Below, piece by piece: positions 1 through 8,615 of a stretch of 64,000 bases of DNA; the stretch's first letter is position 1; each line of letters begins with the position of its first letter. This stretch comes from HyVt-443 sp964544655. GTDB lineage: Bacteria; Pseudomonadota; Gammaproteobacteria; Chromatiales; Chromatiaceae. The translations under genes and the position numbers were made by a program. The stretch lies in assembly GCA_964544655.1 (NCBI GenBank), contig CAZJCM010000009.1:13471-77470 (forward strand), given 5' to 3'. Under the pieces are notes generated by a model. That model ran no database searches and was not told the origin of the DNA. It was given only the letters and a program-made list of their open reading frames with translations.

Positions 1-1
1 C

Positions 2-1639
2 ATCGACCGCCCCGGCGGTTTCCGCCACAAGGCCCCTTTTCCGCGCCCCATTCCGCCTTGCCCGAAACCGCCCAACAGTCCCGACGCAGTACAGCCGGAC
101 ACGCCCCTGGACGGTATGCCCCTGGGCTGGCCGGCCAAGCCGGAAGATCTGTTCGTCGATGATGCGGGGGAGCCGGTGCGCCTGGACAAGGCCTTCTCCT
201 GGGAGTATCCGCTGTCGGTGCACGGGCTGATGCACAACGCCATCGCCAATGCATGGCGCGGCGATCCCTATCCCATCGATACCATGATGCTGTTCATGGC
301 GAATATGGCCTGGAACTCCTCCATGAACACCGAGCAGGTGCGGGGGATGCTCACCGACAAGGACGAGCAGGGCAACTACAAAATCCCGTTCCTGATCGTC
401 TGTGACGCCTTCCAGTCGGAGACTGTGGCCTATGCCGACCTGGTGCTGCCGGATACCACCTATCTGGAGCGTCACGATGCGCTGTCCATGCTGGATCGGC
501 CCATCTCCGAATACGAGGGTCCGGTGGATTCGGTACGCATCCCGGTGGTGCCGCCCAAGGGGGAGTGCAAGCCGTTTCAGGAGGTGCTGATCGAGCTGGG
601 ATCGCGCCTGGGCCTGCCCGCCTTCGTCAACGAAGACGGCTCGCGCAAGTTCCGTGACTACCCGGACTTCATCACCAACTACGAGACCTCGCCCGGTTCC
701 GGCATCGGCTTTCTGGCCGGCTGGCGCGGCAAGGGCGGCGAGAAGTTCCTGCGTGGCGAGCCCAACCCGCGGCAGTGGGAGATGTACCAGAAGAACGGCT
801 GCGTCTACCAGTACAAGCTGCCCCGCTCCTACCAGTACATGCGCAACTGGAACAAGGGTTATCTGCAGTGGGCCCAGGCCCACGGCATGACCCGCTACGT
901 GGAGCCGATCACCATCCACCTCTATTCCGAGGTGCTGCAGCGTTTCCGCCTCGCCGCCCAGGGCAAGTGGCCTGGCCGCCGGCCGCCGGAGCGGCTGCGC
1001 AACCGGGTGGAGATGCACTTCGATCCGCTGCCTTTCTACAGCGAGCCCCTGCTGTCGCGGCTGACCGACACCCATGAGTATCCGCTGCACGCCCTGACCC
1101 AGCGGCCGATGGCCATGTACCACTCCTGGGATTCCCAGAACGCCTGGCTGCGGCAGATCCACACCCACAACTACCTGTTCGTCAATCCGGCCATGGCACG
1201 GGCCCGGGGCTTCGACGACGGCGACTGGATCTGGATCGAGTCGCCCACCGGCAAGGTTCGCTGCATGTGCCGCTATTCCGAGGCGGTGGAGCCGGGCACG
1301 GTCTGGACCTGGAACGCCATCGGTAAGGCAGCCGGCGCCTGGGGGCTGTCGCCCAAGGCCAACGAGTCGCAGAAGGGTTTCCTGCTCAACCATGTGATAC
1401 CGGAGGAGCTGCCCCCCTGCGAGGCGGGTGAGCATATGTCCAACTCGGACCCGGTCACCGGTCAGGCCGCCTGGTTCGACGTGCGGGTGAAGCTGTACAA
1501 GGCGGACCCGGCGGAGCCGGCCCAGACCTCGCCCCAGTTCAAGGTACAGAAGAAGGTGCCGGGCGAGGAACGCCGGCGCGGCCGCTGGCAGGCCTATGTG
1601 GCCGGGATGTTCCGCCGCAAGGCGGGGATTCGGGATTGA
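2..1639 (+). CDS. soeA: Sulfite dehydrogenase molybdoprotein SoeA, C-terminal part (5' truncated by window edge)
   Basis: The reading frame is already open at base 2, so the start lies outside the window; about 545 codons remain. The protein belongs to the DMSO-reductase family of molybdopterin oxidoreductases. The segment around CDAFQSETVAYADLVLPDTT is the typical end of the catalytic domain, and the last ~170 residues (from HALTQRPMAMYHSWDSQNAW) are the dinucleotide-binding domain. It is followed by a four-cluster ferredoxin subunit and a membrane anchor, the SoeABC layout known from Allochromatium vinosum, where the enzyme oxidises sulfite to sulfate on the cytoplasmic face of the membrane and reduces quinone. 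Polysulfide or thiosulfate reductase catalytic subunits are the main alternative; the N-terminus with its Fe-S and Mo-ligand motifs is not visible. Confidence 0.72.
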   Translation: MDRPGGFRHKAPFPRPIPPCPKPPNSPDAVQPDTPLDGMPLGWPAKPEDLFVDDAGEPVRLDKAFSWEYPLSVHGLMHNAIANAWRGDPYPIDTMMLFMANMAWNSSMNTEQVRGMLTDKDEQGNYKIPFLIVCDAFQSETVAYADLVLPDTTYLERHDALSMLDRPISEYEGPVDSVRIPVVPPKGECKPFQEVLIELGSRLGLPAFVNEDGSRKFRDYPDFITNYETSPGSGIGFLAGWRGKGGEKFLRGEPNPRQWEMYQKNGCVYQYKLPRSYQYMRNWNKGYLQWAQAHGMTRYVEPITIHLYSEVLQRFRLAAQGKWPGRRPPERLRNRVEMHFDPLPFYSEPLLSRLTDTHEYPLHALTQRPMAMYHSWDSQNAWLRQIHTHNYLFVNPAMARARGFDDGDWIWIESPTGKVRCMCRYSEAVEPGTVWTWNAIGKAAGAWGLSPKANESQKGFLLNHVIPEELPPCEAGEHMSNSDPVTGQAAWFDVRVKLYKADPAEPAQTSPQFKVQKKVPGEERRRGRWQAYVAGMFRRKAGIRD

Positions 1640-1683
1640 ACGCTATTGGGACGCGGAGGTCGTGGAGCGCGCGTGGGCCGGTC

Positions 1684-1775
1684 CCGGATTGCGAGTCCAG
1701 AGGACGCCGTGGACCCATCCATGGGGGCTTGGCTGCGGCATCCCTGCCGCAGACACCTCTGGACACGCAACCCGG
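1684..1775. repeat. Palindromic dispersed repeat, copy 1
   Basis: Two 20-base arms, 1684-1703 and 1756-1775, are inverted repeats matching at 18 of 20 positions. The core between them carries CCATCCATGGGG and GCGGCATCCCTGCCGC, themselves palindromic. The same core design recurs near 53.9 kb and, more diverged, near 3.85 and 5.45 kb. It sits between soeA and soeB and can fold into a long RNA hairpin inside the operon transcript. Confidence 0.7.
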
Positions 1776-1804
1776 TGCCAGCCTTGGATGGGCGGAGTAG
1801 CAAT

Positions 1805-1841
1805 GTAGGGTGGATAAGGCCCGCAGAGGGCCGCATCCACC
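1805..1841. repeat. GTAGGGTGGATAA-type palindrome before soeB
   Basis: The arms GGTGGAT (1809-1815) and ATCCACC (1835-1841) enclose a second pair GGCCC (1818-1822) and GGGCC (1828-1832). Elements beginning GTAGGGTGGATAAG and ending CATCCACC are, from memory, scattered widely in proteobacterial intergenic DNA. This copy ends 29 bases before the soeB start codon. Confidence 0.6.
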
Positions 1842-1870
1842 AACTGACAGTAAATATACGAGCAAACCCA

Positions 1871-2596
1871 ATGACACAACTAGCCCTGGTCATCGATCTC
1901 AACGTCTGCGTTGGCTGTCACGCCTGCGTCACCAGTTGCAAGGAGTGGAACAGCTCCGGCTGGGCCGGCCCCATGCCGGACCAGAACCCCTACGAGGCGG
2001 ATCCGAGCGGAGTCTTCTTCAATCGGGTGCAGACTTACGAGATCGGGACCTTTCCGAATACTGAAACCCTGCACTTTCCCAAGTCGTGCCTGCATTGTGA
2101 GGATCCCCCCTGCGTACCGGTCTGTCCCACCGGGGCCAGTTACAAGCGCGAGGACAACGGCGTGGTGCTGGTGGACTACGACAAGTGCATCGGCTGCAAG
2201 TACTGCTCCTGGGCCTGCCCTTACGGTGCCCGGGAATTCGATGAGAAGAACAAGGTGATGAAGAAATGCACCCTGTGCATCGACCGCATCACCGACATGT
2301 CCCTGCCGGAGGCGGAGCGGAAACCGGCCTGCGTGCTGGCCTGTCCCACCAGCGCCCGTATCTTCGGTGACATCCATGATCCGGACTCGGCGCCGTCGGT
2401 GGCGATCCGCGAGGAAGGGGGCTATCAGCTGCAGCCCGAATGGGGGACCCGTCCGGCCAACCACTATCTGCCGCGGCGCAAGAGCCGTATTCAGATCCAT
2501 GAGGATGAACTGATCCGGGCGGACAATCCGCTGAAGAAAGAGGGCGTCCCGCTGCCGGTGGAGCAGGGCGACACCATTGACGACGTGGCCTGGTGA
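1871..2596 (+). CDS. soeB: Sulfite dehydrogenase iron-sulfur subunit SoeB
   Basis: A 241-residue ferredoxin-type electron-transfer subunit of a molybdopterin oxidoreductase. Four 4Fe-4S clusters can be read from the cysteine groups CVGCHACVTSC, CLHCEDPPCVPVCP, CIGCKYCSWACP and CTLCIDR followed by CVLACP. It would pass electrons from the Mo centre of SoeA to the membrane subunit. The ATG at 1871 (MTQLALVIDLNVCVGC) was chosen because it starts just before the first cluster; the open frame upstream runs through repeat elements and looks non-coding. No strong ribosome-binding site is seen. The 231-base separation from soeA is unusually wide for this operon and is filled by two palindromes. Confidence 0.75.
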   Translation: MTQLALVIDLNVCVGCHACVTSCKEWNSSGWAGPMPDQNPYEADPSGVFFNRVQTYEIGTFPNTETLHFPKSCLHCEDPPCVPVCPTGASYKREDNGVVLVDYDKCIGCKYCSWACPYGAREFDEKNKVMKKCTLCIDRITDMSLPEAERKPACVLACPTSARIFGDIHDPDSAPSVAIREEGGYQLQPEWGTRPANHYLPRRKSRIQIHEDELIRADNPLKKEGVPLPVEQGDTIDDVAW

Positions 2597-2716
2597 TGGA
2601 CGCGCGCACAGGTGAGTGGGTTTGTTGCCCCACGGTCAGTGTCAGTAGATGTTTGTATCAGGCATTTGGGTGGGAGCCTATCCCAGTTTCAGACTACGCA
2701 TCTGGAGAACCGTAAC

Positions 2717-3697
2717 GTGCATCCGGCATTCTCAGTCATTTTTCTGACCACCCTGATCGGTGTGGGGCAGGGTTTCTTTCTCGCCCTCTACACCGGGCAG
2801 GTCTATACCCTGGCCCAGCTGCTCCCGCCCCAGGACAGCCAGGCCTTCTACGGCATTGGCAGCTTCGTGGCGATGATCTTTCTGCTCGGCGGATTGCTTG
2901 CTTCGTTCTTTCATCTGGGACATCCCGAGCGGGCCTGGCGGGCGGCCTCCCAGTGGCGTACCTCCTGGCTCTCCCGGGAGGTGATCGTGCTGCCGCTGTT
3001 CATGGCCCTGGTCGCGGTCTACGGGTTGTTTCACTATGTGGGCTGGACCCATCCCATGTTCACCATTGCGGATACGCTGCCGGTGGACTTCACTCTGATC
3101 ATCGGCAAGCTGGCCAGTATCATGGCCTTTGCCCTGTTCATCTGCACCGCCATGATCTATGCCGGGGTGCGTTTCGTGCAGCAGTGGCATCACTGGCTGA
3201 CGGTGGCCAACTATGTCCTGCTGGGGCTGGCCTCCGGGTTCATGCTGGCAGCCGCCTTTTCCGCCTATACCGGGGTGGATCTGGTGGGGTTCTTCGGAAC
3301 CTGGGCTGTGGTCTTCACCCTGGCCGCCTTCATTACCCGCTTCTCCTCACTGTTGCGCAACCGCCGTCTGCGGCAGAAGATCGATCTGCAGAGCGCCATC
3401 GGGGTGAAGCACCGGGACACGCAGCAGAAGGCCCAGGGGTTCATGGGGGGGAGTTTCAACACCCGGGAGTTTTTTCATCATCGTGGGCCTGCAACTTTGA
3501 AAATTGTACGTGGCCTGTTTCTGCTGCTGGTGTTTCCGCTGCCGGTGCTGCTGATCGGCCTGTCCTACCTGATCCAGTCGGACAGCCTGCCGATCCTCGC
3601 TTTTGTCACCCAATATCTTGGTTTGCTGACCGAGCGCTGGTACTTCTTCGCCGAGGCCAGGCACCCGCAGAATTTGTATTATCAGACCATGTCGTAG
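2717..3697 (+). CDS. soeC: Sulfite dehydrogenase membrane anchor SoeC (DmsC/NrfD-like)
   Basis: A 326-residue polytopic membrane protein, third gene of the soe unit. About eight hydrophobic helices are visible, starting with HPAFSVIFLTTLIGVGQGFF, as expected for the DmsC-like quinone-interacting anchor of this enzyme class. The GTG at 2717 is preferred because GGAGAA stands eight bases before it and the helix pattern begins directly after; the ATG upstream at 2612 would add a non-hydrophobic extension of 35 residues with no ribosome-binding site. Family and context give the role. Whether quinone or another carrier is the acceptor cannot be read from sequence. Confidence 0.72.
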   Translation: MHPAFSVIFLTTLIGVGQGFFLALYTGQVYTLAQLLPPQDSQAFYGIGSFVAMIFLLGGLLASFFHLGHPERAWRAASQWRTSWLSREVIVLPLFMALVAVYGLFHYVGWTHPMFTIADTLPVDFTLIIGKLASIMAFALFICTAMIYAGVRFVQQWHHWLTVANYVLLGLASGFMLAAAFSAYTGVDLVGFFGTWAVVFTLAAFITRFSSLLRNRRLRQKIDLQSAIGVKHRDTQQKAQGFMGGSFNTREFFHHRGPATLKIVRGLFLLLVFPLPVLLIGLSYLIQSDSLPILAFVTQYLGLLTERWYFFAEARHPQNLYYQTMS

Positions 3698-3837
3698 GCT
3701 GTTGAGAAACAGATGCAGGAGCGGCGTACCGCCGCGAAGCTGTTGGGATGAAACTTTTCCGGCCCATTCGCGCCGGAGGGCGCTCTTGGTATGAGCTTGG
3801 TTTGTTTCACGGAACTATTCAGCTGCAATTGAGATCG

Positions 3838-3924
3838 TCGCTGACAGTGGGTGTTTCTTCCGGAAAGCGCTGTGAATAGATCCATGCCGCCAACGTTTCC
3901 TCCAGAAACATCCACTGTCAACGA
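3838..3924. repeat. Palindromic dispersed repeat, copy 2
   Basis: The arms 3838-3866 and 3896-3924 are inverted repeats with few mismatches (TGACAGTGGGTGTTTC against GAAACATCCACTGTCA). The core and right arm (TGAATA-ATCC, CATGCCGCC, ACGTTTCCTCCAGAAACA) are shared with the copy near 5.45 kb, which has about 23 additional core bases. The stretch 3698-3981 holds nothing else I recognise except the ribosome-binding site GGGAGG of the next gene. Confidence 0.65.
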
Positions 3925-3981
3925 GTGCGCTGGAGTTTTATGGCGGAATAGCTACATTTCACGAAGAAAGGGAGGTATGTC

Positions 3982-4794
3982 ATGAACAGGTTGTTTCGAA
4001 ATGGGGCCATCTTTTTTGCACTGCTTCTTTCCCTGCCGGCCCGGGCCGATGTGCTGGTACTGATCCATGGCTATATGGGCAGCGCGGCATCCTGGGAGCT
4101 GAGTGGTGTCAATGCAGTGCTGGAGGCCAACGGCTGGGCGCGTGCGGGCATTCAGGCAGGGCCGCAGCTGATCCCGGGGCCTGGCCTGAAGGCGAAGAAC
4201 AAGGTCTATGCCGTCGAACTGCCATCACTGGCGCCGCTGATGATCCAGGCCGACCAGTTGCAGGGCGAACTGCAGCAGATCGCGGCGCGCCATCCCGGCG
4301 AGCCAATCATCCTGGCCGCCCACTCTGCGGGTGGTGTGGTGGCGCGCATCGCCCTGGTGCGGAGTGGAGTGCCCAACGCCAACGCCCTGATCACTATCGC
4401 CTCACCCCACTTGGGCACCCTGCGGGCGGTGGAGGCCCTGGATGCCACCGACGACTCCGGCCCGTTCGGCTTCATCAAGGATTTCTTCGGCGGCGGGCTC
4501 TACCATACGGTCAAGGCCTCCTGGGGTGCCCTGCTGGATCTGACGCCGGCTGCCCCGGGAAATCTGCTGTTCTGGCTGAACCAACAGCCGCATCCGGATA
4601 TCCGTTATGTCTCCATCTTGCGCACCGGCCCGGTTGGCCTGGGTGATGAGCTGGTGCCGGTGTTCAGCCAGGACATGAACAACGTGCCGGCCCTGCGTGG
4701 CAGGTCGGAGCGGGTTCCCGCATACGCCGGTCATGCGCTGTTGCCCCAGGACGGGGAGATGCTGGTGAAGCTGCTTGCGGGGGAGGAGAAGTAG
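3982..4794 (+). CDS. Exported alpha/beta-hydrolase (lipase-like)
   Basis: A 270-residue hydrolase with an N-terminal signal peptide (hydrophobic stretch AIFFALLLSLPARA, likely cleaved after about residue 22). The oxyanion-hole motif HGYMGS is near residue 29 and the nucleophile elbow AHSAGG places the serine at about residue 115; an Asp in GDELVPVFSQD and the His in AYAGHALLP fit the rest of a triad. It resembles PGAP1-like/triacylglycerol lipase families; the substrate is not predictable. GGGAGG lies about seven bases before the ATG. It stands alone, flanked on both sides by repeat-rich spacers, and the next gene is on the opposite strand. Confidence 0.72.
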   Translation: MNRLFRNGAIFFALLLSLPARADVLVLIHGYMGSAASWELSGVNAVLEANGWARAGIQAGPQLIPGPGLKAKNKVYAVELPSLAPLMIQADQLQGELQQIAARHPGEPIILAAHSAGGVVARIALVRSGVPNANALITIASPHLGTLRAVEALDATDDSGPFGFIKDFFGGGLYHTVKASWGALLDLTPAAPGNLLFWLNQQPHPDIRYVSILRTGPVGLGDELVPVFSQDMNNVPALRGRSERVPAYAGHALLPQDGEMLVKLLAGEEK

Positions 4795-4807
4795 CCCTTC
4801 GGGCCGG

Positions 4808-5326
4808 TCAGCACAGGGTTTGATGCTGGCTCGTTGCATCATCCACCGGCAGGCAGAGTCGCTTCCAGGTCTCCTGCAGGATCAGGGCGTCGACACTGGC
4901 GCGGTGACGCTCCAGCTTTGTCTCTTGCATCACCTGATCCTTGGTCGGGTGCCAGAGGGCGGCCTGTTCCTCTGAGAGTAGCTTGCGCAGGCTCTCCAGC
5001 CGGAACAGCTGCGGCAGGTTGGCGGCATCGTATAGTTTGCCGAGCCAGGAGGTGTCGTAACTCCAGGCATCGGTGTAGACGGTGGTGCCGGCGAGCAGCC
5101 GGTTCAACAGCCGGCCCACCTGGCCGACGGGTTGCCCCTGCTCCTGCAGCAGTTGACGGGAGATTCCGTGGACAGCTTCCGCCGATTTGTCCCAGAAGGT
5201 CCAGCTGGCTTCAGGCAGGACGAGGTAGCAGTGGCGGGCGCCATTCGCCATCACCACCCCTATTTCGATGGGATAGCTGTGGCGGCCGAAGCCGGATGCT
5301 TCGATGTCGATAATGGCTGGAATCAT
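4808..5326 (-). CDS. DEDDh-type 3'-5' exonuclease family protein
   Basis: A 172-residue protein of the DnaQ/RNase T-like exonuclease fold. Motif I is DIEASG near the N-terminus (residues 7-12), motif II is the region YTDAWSYDTSWL, and motif III is HRASVD, where H and D five residues apart mark the DEDDh type. No extra domains are present, so it is not the replicative epsilon subunit by itself. It could trim RNA or DNA ends. AAGGA stands about nine bases before the ATG on the minus strand. Convergent with the lipase-like gene (13-base gap). Confidence 0.68.
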   Translation of the reverse strand: MIPAIIDIEASGFGRHSYPIEIGVVMANGARHCYLVLPEASWTFWDKSAEAVHGISRQLLQEQGQPVGQVGRLLNRLLAGTTVYTDAWSYDTSWLGKLYDAANLPQLFRLESLRKLLSEEQAALWHPTKDQVMQETKLERHRASVDALILQETWKRLCLPVDDATSQHQTLC

Positions 5327-5432
5327 CCGCTTTTTCCTTGGGTCTATACACTGGACAGCGGCGGACAGCAGAAAAACTGAACGTAACCATGTCAGCTGTC
5401 TTCGTGGGCATTGCTGCCAGCAGGCATATCTC

Positions 5433-5520
5433 CCGGAAACCGCTATGAATACATCCCTGTACGCTCGACAGCGGCGTGCATGCCGCCGACGTTTCCTCCA
5501 GAAACACCCGCTGACAGCGA
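5433..5520. repeat. Palindromic dispersed repeat, copy 3
   Basis: Shares CCGGAAA-CGCT-TGAATA-ATCC and CATGCCGCC-ACGTTTCCTCCAGAAACA with the copy at 3838-3924, and carries an additional GCGGCGTGCATGCCGC palindrome comparable to the core of copies 1 and 4. The outer left arm is degraded. It lies in the spacer between the divergently oriented ends of the exonuclease and nei genes (5327-5564). Confidence 0.6.
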
Positions 5521-5564
5521 TTTATGCTGAATTTTCATGGTAGCTGAATAGTTACAACTGAGCA

Positions 5565-6389
5565 TCAGCCGGCAGACTGGCAGCCGGGGCAGATATAGCA
5601 GGCCTGACCGCCGCTGCTGATCTTCTCGATGGTGGAGCCGCAGCGGTAACAGGGCAGGCCGGCGCGGCGGAACAGGTGAAAGCGGGCCTGCTCGAAGCTG
5701 GCGCCATCGGCCATCAGCTGATCAGCGAGAGCCGGATCGTTGGTGATGCCCTGGGTTCGATAGGAGCGCCGGGGCAGTCGCAGCAGTAGATCTGCCAATG
5801 CATCCAGTTGTTGTGCTGGGCAGTCGACCGGCCTGACCGATGGCGGCAGGCCCGCCAGAAACAGGATCTCGCATCGCAGATAGTTGCCCAGGCCGGCGAG
5901 GAAGCCCTGATCCGTGAGCAGGCTACCCAGGCGGCGATTGCGAAAACGGCGTTCGTCCAGTCGTGTGCGTACGATGGGCATGGTGGTGGCCTGGTCGAGT
6001 ACATCGGGACCCAGCCGGGAGAGAAACGGATGGTCTGCCTCTTGGGACGGGGTCAGCACCTGGATCTCCGAGGCGCTGTAGAGCAGGGCTGCGTGATCGC
6101 TGGTATGGATGGCCAGCCGCAACTGCCGCTTGCAGTCCAGGGTTTCACCCTGTCTCAGCAGATACCAGCGGCCGTAGAGCTGGTTGTGGCTGTAGATGGT
6201 CAGGCCGTTGTCGAACCGGGTCAGCATCGCCTTGCCGCGGGTATCGATGGTGGTTACCATGGCACCGGTGAGGCGCGCCTCGAACGGCTTCAGCGGCGCC
6301 AAGCCGAACCACACTTTCTCCGTCTTGTTACCGACGATGCCGGCGGCGATCATATCGGCAGCGCGGCGGATCTCAGGGCCTTCAGGCAT
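5565..6389 (-). CDS. nei: Endonuclease VIII (Nei), oxidised-pyrimidine DNA glycosylase/AP lyase
   Basis: A 274-residue base-excision repair enzyme of the Fpg/Nei family. The N-terminus MPEGPEIRRAAD gives the catalytic Pro2 and Glu3, and RGKAML carries the conserved lysine. The stretch YSHNQLYGRWYLL is characteristic of Nei rather than MutM. A C-terminal zinc finger of the CxxC-x16-CxxC type (CYRC to CPGC) is intact. Length is close to E. coli Nei (263). It removes oxidised pyrimidines from DNA. Monocistronic, on the minus strand. Confidence 0.88.
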   Translation of the reverse strand: MPEGPEIRRAADMIAAGIVGNKTEKVWFGLAPLKPFEARLTGAMVTTIDTRGKAMLTRFDNGLTIYSHNQLYGRWYLLRQGETLDCKRQLRLAIHTSDHAALLYSASEIQVLTPSQEADHPFLSRLGPDVLDQATTMPIVRTRLDERRFRNRRLGSLLTDQGFLAGLGNYLRCEILFLAGLPPSVRPVDCPAQQLDALADLLLRLPRRSYRTQGITNDPALADQLMADGASFEQARFHLFRRAGLPCYRCGSTIEKISSGGQACYICPGCQSAG

Positions 6390-6492
6390 TTTCTCACCAT
6401 ACAGCGTAATCAGAGTCCCGCAGCCTACGCAGGGATATTTTGAATTTCAATCACTGCAGCCACCCAGTCAGTGCTGAATCAGACAATCAATT

Positions 6493-7808
6493 ATGAAGAG
6501 ACCCGAACTCCTCTCCCCGGCAGGAACCCTGAAAAACATGCGCTACGCCTTTGCCTATGGCGCCGATGCAGTCTATGCCGGACTGCCCCGTTACAGCCTG
6601 CGGGTCCGCAACAATGACTTTCGGGAGGAGAACCTGCAGCTTGGTATCGACGAGGCCCATCAGGCGGGCAAGTTGTTCTATCTGGCCTGTAATCTGATGC
6701 CCCACGGGGCCAAGCTGAAGACCTTCATGGCGGATATGGAACCCATCGTGGCGATGGGGCCGGACGCCCTGATCATGTCCGATCCCGGGCTGATCATGCT
6801 GGTGCGGGAGCGCTGGCCGGAACTGCCGCTGCATCTGTCGGTGCAGGCCAATACGGTGAATGCCGCGGCGGTGCGTTTCTGGCGGGAGGTGGGGGTGAGC
6901 CGGGTGATCCTCTCGCGCGAGCTGTCGCTCGACGAGATCGCCGCCNNNNNNNNNNTCCCGACATCGAGCTGGAAGTCTTCGTGCACGGCGCCCTGTGCAT
7001 CGCCTACTCCGGCCGTTGCCTGTTGTCCGGCTATTTCAATCACCGGGATGCCAATCAGGGGAGCTGTACCAACTCCTGCCGCTGGGAGTACGGTATCGGC
7101 GGCTGCGGTGGTGATGAGGCGACTGGCGCTGTGGCTCAGTCCGGACAGCGGCGCCATCCGTTGGCGGATCAGGTCTATCTGCTGGAAGAGAAGGAACGCC
7201 CCGGTGAGCTGATGCCCATATTCGAGGATGAGCACGGTACCTACATCATGAACTCCAAGGACCTGCGCGCGGTCGAGCATGTCCAGCGGCTGGTGCAGAT
7301 CGGGGTGGACTGTCTGAAGATCGAGGGGCGCACGAAGTCCCACTACTATACGGCCCGCACCACCCGGGTCTATCGTCAGGCGATCGATGACGCGGTGGCG
7401 GGTGAGGCGTTCCGCCCGGACCTGATGGCAGAGTTGGAGAGCTTGTCCAACCGGGGTTATACCGATGGCTTCTACCAGCGCCATGAGACCCATGAATTGC
7501 AGAACTACCGGGAGGGGGCATCCAAGGGCCTGCGGCAGCAGTTCGTGGCCGAAGTGACCGGGTTCGATCCGGCGACAGGGCTGGCGGCCCTCGATGTGAA
7601 GAACAAGTTTGCGGTGGGTGACGAGCTGGAGCTGATCACCCCGGGGGGCAGCCACCGCTTCCGCCTCCAGTCCATGCACGACCACCAGGGGACCCCTATG
7701 CGGGAGGCGCCGGGCGGAGGCTGGCAGGTTCGGGTGCCGCTGCCGTCCAGCGAGGTGGCGATGGGGCTGGTGACCCGGCTCCTGGGGGCGTCCCGGTCAT
7801 CAGCATAA
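6493..7808 (+). CDS. trhP: Peptidase U32-family tRNA hydroxylation protein TrhP (YegQ), interrupted by an assembly gap
   Basis: A U32-family protein similar to E. coli YegQ/TrhP, which is needed for 5-hydroxyuridine formation at tRNA wobble uridine. The first part (MKRPELLSPAGTLKNMRYAF) runs to DEIAA at 6945; after ten N the product continues in another frame as PDIELEVFVHGALCIAYSGR, with the U32 signature cysteines in GRCLLSGYFNHRDANQGSCT. The C-terminal part includes KIEGRTKSHYY and a beta-barrel-like tail. The frame change is explained by the wrong size of the N placeholder, not by a mutation: compared with my memory of E. coli YegQ, five residues (14 unknown bases plus one T) are missing. 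Confidence 0.85.
6946..6955. other. Assembly gap (10 N) inside trhP
   Basis: Ten undetermined bases. In-frame joining of the two halves of trhP needs a gap length of 2 modulo 3, so the placeholder length of ten is not the true one; 14 is the simplest value from family comparison. Confidence 0.95.
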
Positions 7809-7864
7809 TCCACTGCCGTTTACACCGGAACGATACCCGGAGGAGCGGCCCTTCAGCCGTGAAT

Positions 7865-8305
7865 CTATCTGATCCAGTCGATCATATGGTGGATGAAATC
7901 GTCCGCTTCCAGTTCGCTGACCACGCGCCCACCCACCGAGTTGCCAGATGTGGTGACGGTCGCCGGATCGCCGGAGACCAGGGGGTGCCATTGGGGCAGC
8001 TCCTTGCCTTCCGCCAGCAGCCGGTAGGCGCAGCTCTCAGGTAACCAGTAAGGGTCTTCCAGTACCGCCAGTGTCACGCTGACGCAGTCGGGGACGTTGA
8101 TCGAACGGTTCGGGTAATCGGTGCAGCGGCAGGTCTCCTGGTCCAGGTAGCGGCAGCAGACGTTGGTAAAGACGATCTCGTGGCTGTCGCTGTCTTCGAA
8201 GCGGTGCAGACAGCACTTGGCGCAGCCGTCGCAGAGGGCCTCCCACTGGGATGGACTCATTTCCGCCAAAGGGGTTGATTTCCAAAAATCCCTTCGATTC
8301 TCCAC
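7865..8305 (-). CDS. ycgN: YcgN family cysteine-cluster protein (UPF0260)
   Basis: About 146 residues with the YkgJ/YcgN cysteine cluster: CDGCAKCC near the N-terminus, then CCRYLDQETCRCTDYPNR and SCAYRLLAEGKELPQWHPL, matching E. coli YcgN closely. Such clusters probably bind a metal ion or Fe-S centre; the function is unknown. The GTG at 8305 is preferred because AAGGGG stands eight bases before it; a TTG 13 codons upstream is the only longer option and has no ribosome-binding site. Convergent with trhP. Confidence 0.8.
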   Translation of the reverse strand: MENRRDFWKSTPLAEMSPSQWEALCDGCAKCCLHRFEDSDSHEIVFTNVCCRYLDQETCRCTDYPNRSINVPDCVSVTLAVLEDPYWLPESCAYRLLAEGKELPQWHPLVSGDPATVTTSGNSVGGRVVSELEADDFIHHMIDWIR

Positions 8306-8615
8306 AACAATAACCCCTTCGTTAATATGTTTATGTATACACAAGCCGATAGGGCGTCTCTGTTGACTCCAAAAGAGTCCAGTTTTTTCAATTGCTTAGC
8401 CTGGCCGTTAAGGGTAAGTCATTGATTAGTATGGGGAGTGCCGGTTTGTGTAATATTTGTGCAATATGGTGGAAGCGCCGGTTTAACGGCTGTCAGAAGC
8501 AATTTCTGCTATTTCTCCACAATGTTATCCACAGGAAATGTGGAAAAAAACCGCCTTCGGGCTTCCGGCTTGGGCTAAACTTGTTCGATGCTATTTCTCT
8601 TGTATCGGGGGCCAT
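8306..8615. promoter_or_regulatory. Divergent intergenic region with a cluster of DnaA-box-like sites (8513-8547)
   Basis: A 310-base spacer between ycgN and ogt. It holds TTATCCACA (8525-8533), a perfect DnaA box, followed after five bases by TGTGGAAAA (8539-8547), a reverse match to TTWTNCACA. A third site TTCTCCACA (8513-8521) has one mismatch. The flank on the ycgN side is AT-rich (TTAATATGTTTATGTATAC). The close inverted spacing suggests DnaA binding, perhaps controlling ogt-xerD; an origin function is not supported by the gene context. Confidence 0.45.

Noticed and set aside
2..3697. Polysulfide or thiosulfate reductase (PsrABC/PhsABC)
   Set aside because: SoeB has four clusters and SoeC a DmsC-like helix pattern as in SoeABC, but the catalytic N-terminus is missing, so this stays a lower-ranked alternative rather than excluded.
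8306..8615. Chromosomal replication origin
   Set aside because: DnaA-box-like sites are present but there are no dnaA, gidA, rpmH or parAB neighbours and no clear unwinding element.
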